From an uncultured Geobacteraceae bacterium (GTDB lineage Bacteria; Desulfobacterota; Desulfuromonadia; Geobacterales; Pseudopelobacteraceae), in contig CAJAFV010000075.1 of the NCBI GenBank assembly GCA_903939115.1, forward strand, positions 1 to 64,000: a stretch of 64,000 nt of DNA. The letters are read 5' to 3'. Below are positions 6,994 to 12,786 of the stretch, in pieces. Numbering within the stretch: the first letter of the stretch is position 1; every line of letters begins with the position of its first letter. The notes beneath the pieces were generated by a model. That model did no database searches. It was given only the letters and a program-made list of their open reading frames with translations, and was not told the DNA's origin. A program made the translations under genes and the position numbers.

Positions 6994-7545
6994 TTAAATG
7001 ATAGGTATATTATCTAAATCATCAGAAAACTTTTGTAATTTATCAGGTAATTTGGTTGGTGTTGCGATAATCTTAAATGGTCCATGAGATTTATAAGAAG
7101 GACAATAAAAGTTTCCGCTTTTAGCTTGCATTGCGATTGAACCGCAAATATTACATGCCCCTGGTTTGATTAGTGAATTTTGAGCGGGTCCTATAAATGT
7201 TTTGGGGGCTGGGTTGTTGTTGTGAAACTTTGCCATTTCATCGGCACTGGCTATGCCCTCAACAATTCCTATACCCATAAAAGCTAAGGCTCTGCCGACT
7301 GCGACTGTTTCCAGTTTTTCGAGAGCCTTTTCACCCTTAAGGCTTCCGAAAGAGTGACCTGTAAAAAATCTATCTTTATTTGATGCGTCTGGGAAAATGG
7401 TTGCCTTAAAATATACGGTATCGTTATTAAAGGTGGGGAATGTGTCTATAAAGCCATTTGTATAGGTTTCGTTAAAGTAGAGTACTCTTTCGTTAACCTG
7501 CACGTATTCTTTGCCTTTTAAATTAATTGTCTTCAGTTTCTTCAT
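6994..7545 (-). CDS. Putative ERF/Rad52-like single-strand annealing protein
   Basis: 183 residues. The N-terminal domain (NLKGKEYVQVNERVLYFNET, then TVYFKATIFPD...RFFTGHSFG) leads to ALEKLETVAVGRALAFMGIG and IASADEM. This ET-x-A-x-GRALA...ASA-x-E signature is shared by phage single-strand annealing proteins of the Rad52/ERF group. A CNICG...CPSY zinc knuckle follows near residue 133. Annealing proteins drive phage recombination together with resolvases such as RusA. First gene after the promoter at 7574-7601. The annealing role is an inference from the motif. Confidence 0.6.
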   Translation of the reverse strand: MKKLKTINLKGKEYVQVNERVLYFNETYTNGFIDTFPTFNNDTVYFKATIFPDASNKDRFFTGHSFGSLKGEKALEKLETVAVGRALAFMGIGIVEGIASADEMAKFHNNNPAPKTFIGPAQNSLIKPGACNICGSIAMQAKSGNFYCPSYKSHGPFKIIATPTKLPDKLQKFSDDLDNIPII

Positions 7546-7573
7546 ATGTTTTTTTATTAATACTTACTTATTT

Positions 7574-7601
7574 AGTATATATGATTGTCAATATATGTCA
7601 A
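7574..7601 (-). promoter_or_regulatory. Promoter with quasi-palindromic operator
   Basis: TTGACA (7596-7601) and TATACT (7574-7579) on the minus strand are 16 bp apart. The 17-mer TTGACATATATTGACAA at 7585-7601 is identical to that at 1410-1426. The next gene starts about 29 bases downstream of the -10 box. Confidence 0.78.
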
Positions 7602-7628
7602 GTGGTTGTGGTGTGGATAATAATAAAG

Positions 7629-7657
7629 TTGTTAAGGTTGATAATAAAGCGTATACA
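7629..7657 (+). promoter_or_regulatory. Probable promoter for the plus-strand lipoprotein
   Basis: TTGTTA (7629-7634) and TATACA (7652-7657) are 17 bp apart on the plus strand. The lipoprotein ATG is 30 bases beyond. It lies back-to-back with the leftward promoter at 7574-7601. Confidence 0.5.
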
Positions 7658-7686
7658 GTATTCACTAAATTTCTAGGGGGGATAGT

Positions 7687-8082
7687 ATGTTTAAGTTAAA
7701 ACTTTCTATTTTGTTATCTGCTGTAATTTTTATGGTTGGTTGTGTGACAGGACAGTCGGCCCAATGGAAAACCTTACCAGAAGTAAAAAAGGCGTCATAC
7801 GATGAAACGTGGTCTGCACTTGTCGGAATTATCACTGCAAAAAATTATAACTTGGAAACTGTAGATGGCAATTCAGGTTATTTAAGGTCTGCATGGGGAA
7901 ATACTGGAAACAACACAGCGACTCAAGTAACTGCTCGCGTAATCAGTAAGAAACCACTAAGTATTTCTATAAAAGCTACTATGGCTCAGAGAGATATTTT
8001 GAGCGGTCAAATGGTTGAGGTAGGAAACAATACGGCACTTGAAAACGCTATTACAGAAGAACTATCAGCACGATTCAAATAG
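7687..8082 (+). CDS. Small lipoprotein, prophage moron candidate
   Basis: 131 residues on the strand opposite to nearly all prophage genes. The N-terminus is a lipoprotein signal: MFKLKLSILLSAVIFMVGC with Cys19 as the lipidation site. The mature part (SYDETWSALVGIITAKNYNLETVDGNSGYLRSAW) resembles small envelope lipoproteins that pack a helix on a beta sheet; I do not recognise a named family. A G-rich ribosome site (GGGGGGATAGT) precedes the ATG, and the gene has its own promoter and terminator. This independent-cassette layout is typical of morons expressed in the lysogen, for example superinfection-exclusion lipoproteins. That role is only a guess. Confidence 0.75.
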   Translation: MFKLKLSILLSAVIFMVGCVTGQSAQWKTLPEVKKASYDETWSALVGIITAKNYNLETVDGNSGYLRSAWGNTGNNTATQVTARVISKKPLSISIKATMAQRDILSGQMVEVGNNTALENAITEELSARFK

Positions 8083-8105
8083 TTCCTAAATATTAAAAAA
8101 CATAG

Positions 8106-8141
8106 ACTGCTATTTGTCGAAAGATGGATAGCAGTTTTTTT
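8106..8141 (+). terminator. Rho-independent terminator after the lipoprotein gene
   Basis: ACTGCTAT (8106-8113) pairs with ATAGCAGT (8128-8135) around a 14-base loop, followed by seven T. It starts 24 bases after the lipoprotein stop. Confidence 0.85.
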
Positions 8142-8157
8142 ATGTCATTTTCTATAT

Positions 8158-8238
8158 TTATTCGTTAGTTATATCTATGTCTTCCCACTCGTCTATAATT
8201 TGTTTGTAGTACTCTAGTTGTTCAGTTATTGAGTTCAT
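8158..8238 (-). CDS. Possible 26-aa phage peptide
   Basis: The frame from the ATG at 8238 encodes MNSITEQLEYYKQIIDEWED plus six residues. It overlaps the end of the 72-aa gene by 17 bases and continues the leftward operon. It is too short for composition to prove it real; the position in the operon is the only support. Confidence 0.3.
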   Translation of the reverse strand: MNSITEQLEYYKQIIDEWEDIDITNE

Positions 8239-8440
8239 ATTGTTTTTTTATTTTAATAGGTTCTCCATTTAATAAATCCATCAACTCATCTGTTCTGTTT
8301 TCAACTTCGGATTCAATTGCTTTCAAAATAAATAGTTTTATATCCGATGAACCTAAAAAGGAATTTTCTGAATATTCTAGTAGCATTGAATCAAGTGAAT
8401 CTTCCCACCAATAATTTTTAATTTCTAATTTGTTTTTCAT
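8222..8440 (-). CDS. Phage protein of unknown function (72 aa)
   Basis: An acidic, helical 72-residue protein (MKNKLEIKNYWWEDSLDSML). Its ATG overlaps the stop of the preceding 51-aa gene as ATGA, so the two are coupled. No domain recognised. Confidence 0.6.
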   Translation of the reverse strand: MKNKLEIKNYWWEDSLDSMLLEYSENSFLGSSDIKLFILKAIESEVENRTDELMDLLNGEPIKIKKQYELNN

Positions 8441-8592
8441 ATGTTGTGCATTTTTAAATAATAATTAATTATCTCTTCTAATTTACCTGCAATGCTCTTT
8501 TTGTCCTTGATCTCTTTTATCTTGATTAGGCTGTCCTCTTTTATTCTAACGAACTTCTTAAACTCAGAATCCTTCCAATCTGTTTTTCCCAT
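8437..8592 (-). CDS. Small ribbon-helix-helix-like protein (51 aa)
   Basis: From the ATG at 8592: MGKTDWKDSEFKKFVRIKED, then SLIKIKEIKDKKSIAGKLEEIINYYLK. A short strand (FVRIKE) followed by two helices separated by KSIAGK is the layout of Arc/CopG-type DNA-binding proteins. It is coupled (ATGA) to the 72-aa gene. It could be a small repressor or accessory regulator; the fold call rests on the pattern alone. Confidence 0.5.
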   Translation of the reverse strand: MGKTDWKDSEFKKFVRIKEDSLIKIKEIKDKKSIAGKLEEIINYYLKMHNI

Positions 8593-8944
8593 TTGTTTAT
8601 TTATTTAATATTTATGTTGACTAAGTTGACTAGAATAACTACCCCCTCTCCATTTCCTCTCCCTCGCATTGGTTCAATACTACTGGTTGTTTGTGTTGGG
8701 TTTCTTTTTTTTGTTGAGTCTTGTGTCTGACCCTTAGAAATAGTCTAAGGTCTAGTCTGTTTGTTATGCGTTGGGTGTAGGTTTCTGTTTCGGGGGTTTA
8801 TAAGTCATTCTAAGATTTTAGCATTTTTTTAGAATTTCCTAAAACTCTCAAAGATTGTTTGCATTCTAATCGAGTGCCGTTACCTCACATCAACAACACG
8901 TCTGTTGTATAAGGTCGGAGTTGCACCGCCAGCACTGGATTAGA

Positions 8945-9057
8945 AAACAAAAAAGAACACTACCTGCGTGCATAGCCTCGATCAAGGGGCATTTGCAAAC
9001 AGGATAATGTTCTTTTAGTGTTGATCGATATTTGTATTTAAGTTTTTGTAAGTTGCA
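8945..9057 (-). ncRNA. Putative structured small RNA with own promoter and terminator
   Basis: Downstream of a consensus promoter (9063-9091), the minus-strand transcript contains AAAAGAACATTATCCTG (9000-9016). This pairs almost perfectly with CAGGTAGTGTTCTTTT (8951-8966), giving a stem of about 16 bp. The apex carries a smaller hairpin, GCCCC-TTGAT-CGAGGC. A run of T follows the stem directly, as in an intrinsic terminator, so a transcript of about 110 nt is predicted. No ORF starts downstream of the promoter inside it. It could act as a phage antisense or regulatory RNA, or as an attenuated leader for the operon at 8592. Confidence 0.5.
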
Positions 9058-9062
9058 TATAC

Positions 9063-9091
9063 AGGATAGCATATATATGAATTATTGTCAA
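9063..9091 (-). promoter_or_regulatory. Promoter of the small-RNA candidate
   Basis: TTGACA (9086-9091) and TATCCT (9063-9068) are 17 bp apart on the minus strand. The sequence before -35 keeps the right half of the prophage operator (TTTGACAA). Confidence 0.65.
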
Positions 9092-9097
9092 ATGTGC

Positions 9098-9319
9098 CTA
9101 TTCTACTAGAGATAACTGCTTTGAGCCTTTACCTTCAGAAGCAATAACAACTCCGTTTCTGATAAGCTTGGTGGCGGTCAATCTGACATGCTCTCTTTCC
9201 TTGAAATCATTGTCCATTGAGATTATCTGAGAGATATACGGAAAGTGGCCGTTCTTTTTTTTGTAGTCCTTCAAGATTTTTATAAGTTTTAGCTGGTTTT
9301 CTGTGTATACTGTATTCAT
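9098..9319 (-). CDS. Winged-helix DNA-binding protein, likely phage regulator
   Basis: 73 residues, MNTVYTENQLKLIKILKDYK, then KNGHFPYISQI and HVRLTATKLIRNGVVIASEG. The pattern of a helix, G-x-x-P-x-x-x-x-I, a recognition helix and a basic wing resembles the N-terminal domain of LexA-like and MarR-like regulators. It has no cleavage or ligand domain. It sits between two promoters and opposite the plus-strand membrane-protein genes, as expected for a lysogeny or early switch regulator. The exact role is inferred from position. Confidence 0.6.
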   Translation of the reverse strand: MNTVYTENQLKLIKILKDYKKKNGHFPYISQIISMDNDFKEREHVRLTATKLIRNGVVIASEGKGSKQLSLVE

Positions 9320-9346
9320 TGATTTATTATTAACGTTTACAAATGA

Positions 9347-9375
9347 ATACTAGCAAAATTGTGAATATGTGTCAA
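9347..9375 (-). promoter_or_regulatory. Promoter with variant operator
   Basis: TTGACA (9370-9375) and TAGTAT (9347-9352) are 17 bp apart on the minus strand. The overlapping 17-mer TTGACACATATTCACAA (9359-9375) differs from the 1410 operator at two positions. It drives the winged-helix gene at 9319 and may also affect the plus-strand gene at 9385. Confidence 0.7.
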
Positions 9376-9384
9376 GGGGGGGCT

Positions 9385-9588
9385 ATGAGAGAAGAAGACT
9401 TCATGTTATCCATATTTGGAATTAATACTCCTCGCAGGGGGGTTTTGCTTGGAGTGACAATGGGTCTTATACTCGGATGGTTATTCTTCGGATATTATAA
9501 ATGGCTTGTACCAGAAGAAAAACAACCTTTTGTTCAACTAAACGACAAAGGAAAAGCGGCTATACAAAATTTATTACAACCAAAATAA
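9385..9588 (+). CDS. Small single-pass membrane protein
   Basis: 67 residues from the ATG at 9385, chosen because AAGGGGGGG lies directly upstream; an in-frame ATG at 9343 lacks a site and lies in the opposing promoter. A hydrophobic segment (GVLLGVTMGLILGWLFFGYY) is followed by a polar tail ending in NLLQPK. It is divergent from the winged-helix gene. Unknown function; a membrane-located lysogeny protein such as superinfection exclusion is a possibility. Confidence 0.6.
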   Translation: MREEDFMLSIFGINTPRRGVLLGVTMGLILGWLFFGYYKWLVPEEKQPFVQLNDKGKAAIQNLLQPK

Positions 9589-9608
9589 AAAGGCACATTG
9601 GGGACATT

Positions 9609-9701
9609 ATGAATAGTAGGGACTTGTTCATTTTTACAGGTGGATTTGTAATTGGTGCGTTTATAACCAGTATAGCTGGTCATTTTTTAGGATTTTACTA
9701 A
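9609..9701 (+). CDS. 30-aa membrane peptide
   Basis: MNSRDLFIFTGGFVIGAFIT plus ten residues, hydrophobic through most of its length. GGGGA lies five bases before the ATG. It follows the 67-aa membrane protein by 20 bases in the same direction, so the two form a small plus-strand operon. Confidence 0.5.
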   Translation: MNSRDLFIFTGGFVIGAFITSIAGHFLGFY

Positions 9702-9708
9702 ATAAAAA

Positions 9709-9733
9709 GACACATCGGGGGAGATGTGCCTTA
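9709..9733 (+). terminator. Weak hairpin terminator
   Basis: CACATC (9711-9716) pairs with GATGTG (9723-9728) around GGGGGA and is followed by a short T-containing stretch. It separates the plus-strand pair from the leftward tRNA genes. Confidence 0.4.
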
Positions 9734-9736
9734 ATG

Positions 9737-9809
9737 AGCCTCCTCGAAGTCTCGAACTCCGCACAATCAAATTACAAATCTGACGCTCTACCTGATGAGC
9801 TAAGGAGGC
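9737..9809 (-). tRNA. tRNA-Thr (TGT anticodon)
   Basis: A minus-strand cloverleaf. Acceptor GCCTCCT pairs with AGGAGGC, the D-arm contains AGCTCATCAGGTAGAGC, the anticodon loop is TTTGTAA (anticodon TGT), and the T-arm is CGGAG-TTCGAGA-CTTCG. CCA is not encoded. Together with the tRNA-Tyr beside it, it is a phage tRNA pair that could adjust supply for the AT-rich phage codons. Confidence 0.92.
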
Positions 9810-9846
9810 AAAATGAGGGCAGTCCTCAACTGCAATGCATTATTTG

Positions 9847-9929
9847 TGTGCCGAGATGGATTCGAACCACCGTACCCGTTAGAGAAGAGGTTTACAGCCT
9901 CCCGTCGTTGACCACTTGACTATCGACAC
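9847..9929 (-). tRNA. tRNA-Tyr (GTA anticodon)
   Basis: A minus-strand class II tRNA. Acceptor GTGTCGA pairs with TCGGCAC, the anticodon loop is CTGTAAA (GTA), there is a long variable arm, and the T-arm is GGTGG-TTCGAAT-CCATC. Discriminator base is A; CCA is not encoded. It lies 37 bases upstream of the tRNA-Thr on the same strand. Confidence 0.92.
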
Positions 9930-9983
9930 ATTGGAGCGCAATGCTCCAAATCCAGATATTATTGAAAATAAAGCTGGGCAAAT

Positions 9984-10184
9984 TTATTCACCTTGGAAAT
10001 ACTCGCGTGTCGCATTAATTGCAATACTGCATATCATCACTACAATAGGTGTCATTGTTCCAAAATCTTGGGCTGAAATAGCTTGAAGGATATACGTTAT
10101 AACTGCTCCACCGCCTGCGATAAGGCTGCCCTTCCCTATTTTGATTAACGTTGCGCGATCAAATGATTCTTTAATTTGGTACAT
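9984..10184 (-). CDS. Holin-like small membrane protein
   Basis: 66 residues with two hydrophobic segments (GSLIAGGGAVITYILQAI and MTPIVVMICSIAINA) joined by a short polar turn. The N-terminus is charged (MYQIKESFDRATLIKIGK). Size and topology fit a class II holin, the protein that permeabilises the inner membrane at lysis. It starts 2 bases after the stop of the endolysin candidate, the usual lysis-cassette pairing. The call rests on topology and neighbourhood. Confidence 0.65.
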   Translation of the reverse strand: MYQIKESFDRATLIKIGKGSLIAGGGAVITYILQAISAQDFGTMTPIVVMICSIAINATREYFQGE

Positions 10185-10185
10185 A

Positions 10186-10878
10186 TTATTTTATGATTAG
10201 TTTACTAATTAGTAATAAGATTTTTCTCCACCAGGGTAATTCCAAATTTCCCTCTATAATTTCCGCTATCTGTCTTTGAATCTCTTTGTCTGTGAGTTGT
10301 GGTGTCGTCTGTGGAGCGTCTGGAGCGGTTACAGTTGGCTCTACTAGCTTAGGTGGTGTAACTGTATTACTTTCTGAAATAGTAGGCTCTGGCGTCTGTA
10401 TTTTAGTTACTATCTTTTCTGGAATAGATACTAAGTCGGGAGTTTGTATCTTTTGCTCCAATTTTAAGAACAAACGATATGAGATGATAGGATAGTTGTT
10501 TGGTTCAAAGCCTGGGGATAAATCCAAGGGATCAACTCTCTTTCCGTTCCTTGGATTGAAAAATACAAAATGTTGGCTGAACCCCATTTTTGCATAATAA
10601 TTTGTCTCAACTATGCAGTTGCTTACAGGGGGTTTTATTGCTTTCACATATCCATAGCCTAAAGCCTTAGCAAGAATACCAGCATTTAACATATCTCCAG
10701 TGAAAGCGCCGCACTTCTTGGCTATGTCGTTTATTTCTGAGGGTGTCTTTGTCTCGCCATTATAAGCAAGGAGATTGGAAATGCTGGTTATAAAGCATCC
10801 AGCAGTGCCTATTTTAGTCTTGGAAAATCCAAGATATTTATTACTCCAAAGAGGGTTTTTCTGACTTGAGTAAAGCAT
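10186..10878 (-). CDS. Endolysin candidate with C39-like cysteine peptidase domain
   Basis: 230 residues. The N-terminal domain reads MLYSSQKNPLWSNKYLGFSK, then GTAGCFITSISNLL, where Cys of GCFITS is the likely nucleophile. A His in SQHFVFFNPRNGKRVDPLD is followed by Asp, completing a papain/C39-like triad. After residue 140 a Pro/Thr-rich linker leads to a hydrophobic tail (WWRKILLLISKLII) that may anchor it to the membrane. Cys-peptidase-fold domains of this kind act as peptidoglycan amidases or peptidases in phages. The adjacent holin-like gene supports lysis. Confidence 0.7.
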   Translation of the reverse strand: MLYSSQKNPLWSNKYLGFSKTKIGTAGCFITSISNLLAYNGETKTPSEINDIAKKCGAFTGDMLNAGILAKALGYGYVKAIKPPVSNCIVETNYYAKMGFSQHFVFFNPRNGKRVDPLDLSPGFEPNNYPIISYRLFLKLEQKIQTPDLVSIPEKIVTKIQTPEPTISESNTVTPPKLVEPTVTAPDAPQTTPQLTDKEIQRQIAEIIEGNLELPWWRKILLLISKLIIK

Positions 10879-11067
10879 TTATTTTGTTGAATAATAATTA
10901 GCTAGTAAGGTCTTTCTACTTCTTGCGGTCACAATTAAGTCATAAAAATCAACCGCCTCTATATATTTTCTAAACTCCGCTCTCGTAAAGCCTAATTTTA
11001 CCGCCCAACAACTCCTTGAGTGGCCTTTTGAGCATTTGTACTCAACAATATGGGGTTCGCGTTCCAT
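10879..11067 (-). CDS. Phage protein of unknown function (62 aa)
   Basis: A basic 62-residue protein (MEREPHIVEYKCSKGHSRSC, then WAVKLGFTRAEFRKYIEAV). Two Cys near KCSKGHSRSC could hint at metal binding, but only half a knuckle is present. Its stop lies directly before the endolysin start. No family recognised. Confidence 0.5.
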   Translation of the reverse strand: MEREPHIVEYKCSKGHSRSCWAVKLGFTRAEFRKYIEAVDFYDLIVTARSRKTLLANYYSTK

Positions 11068-11082
11068 TGACGTTTTTGGATT

Positions 11083-11169
11083 TTAAGATGTGAAACACAA
11101 TACAATAAAAAACCAGTAAAGAAGACACAATCCGCCAACACAAATAATAGTGGCTTGATTATTTTCCAT
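11083..11169 (-). CDS. 28-aa membrane peptide
   Basis: The frame from the ATG at 11169 encodes MENNQATIICVGGLCLLYWF plus eight residues, hydrophobic after residue 6. It lies in the lysis region, 15 bases upstream of the 62-aa gene. It may be a lysis accessory; very short, so uncertain. The roughly 150 bp to its right (11170-11321) hold no gene I can support. Confidence 0.35.
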   Translation of the reverse strand: MENNQATIICVGGLCLLYWFFIVLCFTS

Positions 11170-11321
11170 GTACAAATATAGTTAATCTCAATGATTAGTA
11201 TACTGGCTGGCTTGGTTGGGTGACGCAAACCAGCTCCAAGTATATCTACTCACGTCTTTCGTGACCTGGGCAGATAAATTGGTGCGATTTTTGGGAGAAT
11301 CGCGAAACTCTTTTGCAGGGT

Positions 11322-11510
11322 CTATAAACCTTGCTCAGTGGGTGGGCGTACTCGGTTTGAGTACATGTGATAGCACTCAGGGCAAGTGATGAAGGTCATA
11401 TCGACTTTCTTTTCGGCAATTGCCATGAGTAAATCGGGCATGGTTTCTACAAAAGAGCTAAATTTTTTAACCTTTTTGCAGAACCAACAGACGTGGACTA
11501 GGCTGGACAT
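11322..11510 (-). CDS. Small zinc-ribbon protein (62 aa)
   Basis: 62 residues with CWFCKK (residues 8-13) and CPECYHMYSNR (about 43-53), a two-knuckle zinc ribbon. It overlaps the upstream gene by 13 bases. Unknown role, comparable to the zinc ribbon at 906-1079. Confidence 0.6.
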   Translation of the reverse strand: MSSLVHVCWFCKKVKKFSSFVETMPDLLMAIAEKKVDMTFITCPECYHMYSNRVRPPTEQGL

Positions 11511-11671
11511 GGGTCACCTCGGAAAACATTATCGTTTTCCTTGCAGCCAGTAGGCTCTTCGCTGAGAGCTAGAACTTTTACACACCGCTTTTTGTTGCAA
11601 ACGCAAACCCACAAGTTACCAAGTCCATCACCATTTGCTACGAAAGACTTTGCTCTCCAGTTGCTTTTCAT
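11498..11671 (-). CDS. Small Cys-rich phage protein (57 aa)
   Basis: 57 residues from the ATG at 11671, chosen because AAGGAG lies six bases upstream; a longer frame to 11755 has no site. MKSNWRAKSFVANGDGLGNL is followed by WVCVCNKKRCVKV and later single Cys residues. It lies about 100 bases downstream of a terminator-like hairpin that follows a strong promoter. Function unknown. Confidence 0.5.
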   Translation of the reverse strand: MKSNWRAKSFVANGDGLGNLWVCVCNKKRCVKVLALSEEPTGCKENDNVFRGDPCPA

Positions 11672-11776
11672 TTTCCGCTCCTTTGGAAGTAATTTGACTT
11701 CCTTTTGTATTATAAGGTGCAGTTGTTGCCCTCTAGCTGGTTGGGATATCCACATTTCCTGACCAGCTACGGAGAA

Positions 11777-11808
11777 ACAAAAAAAGGGAACTTCAAAGAA
11801 GCACCCTT
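11777..11808 (-). terminator. Terminator-like hairpin in a leader
   Basis: On the minus strand AAGGG and CCCTT enclose an inner CTTC/GAAG stem, followed by a run of T. It lies between the promoter at 11868-11897 and the gene at 11671, so it either ends a short RNA of about 85 nt or attenuates the operon. Confidence 0.6.
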
Positions 11809-11867
11809 ATATAATCGTATCTAAATTGTATTTTATGTCCCACATTTGTATATATATGAATATGCAT

Positions 11868-11897
11868 ATTTTAACATAATAGGTGCTAATTTGTCAA
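11868..11897 (-). promoter_or_regulatory. Promoter within the end of the HNH gene
   Basis: TTGACA (11892-11897) and TAAAAT (11868-11873) are 18 bp apart on the minus strand. The -35 box overlaps the HNH stop codon region, the same arrangement as the promoter at the end of rusA. A degenerate copy of the prophage operator surrounds it (GACA...TTGACAA). Confidence 0.55.
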
Positions 11898-12367
11898 CGT
11901 CTGTCCTTCTCTATGTTTTTTCCATGTTGACCTCCGTGTATTTTGCCATGACATCTTCGACAAAGAACCTTTAAATTATCAACGGCATTGTTAACTGGAA
12001 GTCCAGCATCCTCATAATTTCTACCTTTCCTATCAATATGATGAACAGTTAAATCATTGACACTATAACAGTCCTCGCATTTTCTGCTGGCTCTATCATA
12101 AACAAATAAGGCAAGCTTAAGCCCTAATCTTCTAATTGTTTCTGTGCCAAGACCATATCGTTCAGCATGCTGTTTTTTAATAGAATATGTCTTTATGTGA
12201 TACTTGGGATTATTCTTTTTAAAGTTATCTTTGGCCTTTTGAGCATATTTTTTATTGTTTTCGCTTCTGCATTTTGTACACTGATTATAATAACCATCTT
12301 TAGCCCCTTTTTGCTTGTTAAATTCTAATAAACACTTTGTAAAACCGCACCTATTGCATTTTTTCAT
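11894..12367 (-). CDS. HNH endonuclease with N-terminal zinc ribbon
   Basis: 157 residues. An N-terminal ribbon (CNRCGFTKCLLEFNKQ, then CTKCRSEN) is followed by a basic helix. The HNH core reads CEDCYSVNDLTVHHIDRKG, then NAVDNLKVLCRRCHGKIHGG, with VHHID, Asn and CH all present. This is a common phage homing-endonuclease layout. It has its own promoter (12394-12422) and splits the lysis region from the virion genes. Third HNH gene of the prophage. Confidence 0.85.
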   Translation of the reverse strand: MKKCNRCGFTKCLLEFNKQKGAKDGYYNQCTKCRSENNKKYAQKAKDNFKKNNPKYHIKTYSIKKQHAERYGLGTETIRRLGLKLALFVYDRASRKCEDCYSVNDLTVHHIDRKGRNYEDAGLPVNNAVDNLKVLCRRCHGKIHGGQHGKNIEKDRR

Positions 12368-12393
12368 ACTAATATTTTAAAAGTTATATTAGT

Positions 12394-12422
12394 ATTTTAT
12401 CATTTATAAATAAGGGTGTCAA
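12394..12422 (-). promoter_or_regulatory. Promoter for the HNH gene
   Basis: TTGACA (12417-12422) and TAAAAT (12394-12399) are exactly 17 bp apart on the minus strand. The ATG is 27 bases downstream of the -10 box. Confidence 0.7.
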
Positions 12423-12428
12423 TACTCC

Positions 12429-12707
12429 CTATTTTTTTAGCCATTCCTTAATAGAGTATAAAGCTCCCATTACGATCCCTATGCCCGTAATAATAACTAC
12501 AAGACCTACGCCAAGCTCTTTACCTTTCTTAAAAAACGTACTCCAGTTGTTTATTTCATTATAGGTAGGGAGCATCTCGTCAGTTTTTTGGTTAATATCT
12601 TTAACAAGTTCTAGCATCCCCTTCTCCCCTAGTACTTCGTCACCGAAGATAGCTAGCTCTAAGCGGCTTATTTTAGTTTGCTGAGTGCAGATATGTTTAG
12701 GTACCAT
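12429..12707 (-). CDS. Coiled-coil protein with C-terminal membrane anchor
   Basis: 92 residues from the ATG at 12707 (a GTG at 12719 is also possible). An N-terminal helical part (ISRLELAIFGDEVLGEKG, then LVKDINQKTDEML) leads to a single C-terminal membrane segment (LGVGLVVIITGIGIVMGALY) and a KEWLKK tail. Coiled coil plus C-terminal anchor is the layout of XhlA-type phage lysis accessories. No direct family evidence. Confidence 0.5.
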   Translation of the reverse strand: MVPKHICTQQTKISRLELAIFGDEVLGEKGMLELVKDINQKTDEMLPTYNEINNWSTFFKKGKELGVGLVVIITGIGIVMGALYSIKEWLKK

Positions 12708-12720
12708 TTTGTTTTCCACA

Positions 12721-12786
12721 TTATTTAATTAGAGGCATTGAGATTATAAATCCGACTATTAAACCGTAGATAAAAGCTTTAATCAT
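12721..12786 (-). CDS. 21-aa membrane peptide
   Basis: MIKAFIYGLIVGFIISMPLI plus Lys. Its ATG overlaps the stop of the large fibre gene as ATGA, and its stop is adjacent to the next start. Hydrophobic throughout; possibly a lysis accessory. The coupled start is the main support. Confidence 0.4.
   Translation of the reverse strand: MIKAFIYGLIVGFIISMPLIK

Larger units (their letters stand above)
8593..9097. other. Long intergenic control region
   Basis: About 500 bp without a convincing protein gene. It holds a direct repeat GTTGACTA at 8616-8623 and 8625-8632, just upstream of the 51-aa gene. It also holds an imperfect hairpin at 8729-8752 (GACC-TTAGA paired with TCTAA-GGTC), the small-RNA candidate at 8945-9057 and its promoter at 9063-9091. 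The repeats could be operator sites for the neighbouring regulators. Confidence 0.5.

Noticed and set aside
8905-8945. tRNA-like T-arm (GGTGCAACTCC on the minus strand)
   Set aside because: No matching acceptor, D-arm or anticodon arm at proper distances; only one arm resembles a tRNA.
8890-9072. Minus-strand ORF of 60 codons
   Set aside because: Its ATG lies upstream of the -10 box of the promoter at 9063-9091, the product is Cys-rich without motif, and the region is better explained by RNA structure.
10998-11228. Minus-strand ORF of 76 codons
   Set aside because: It overlaps the 62-aa gene and the 28-aa membrane peptide in another frame and shows no conserved pattern.
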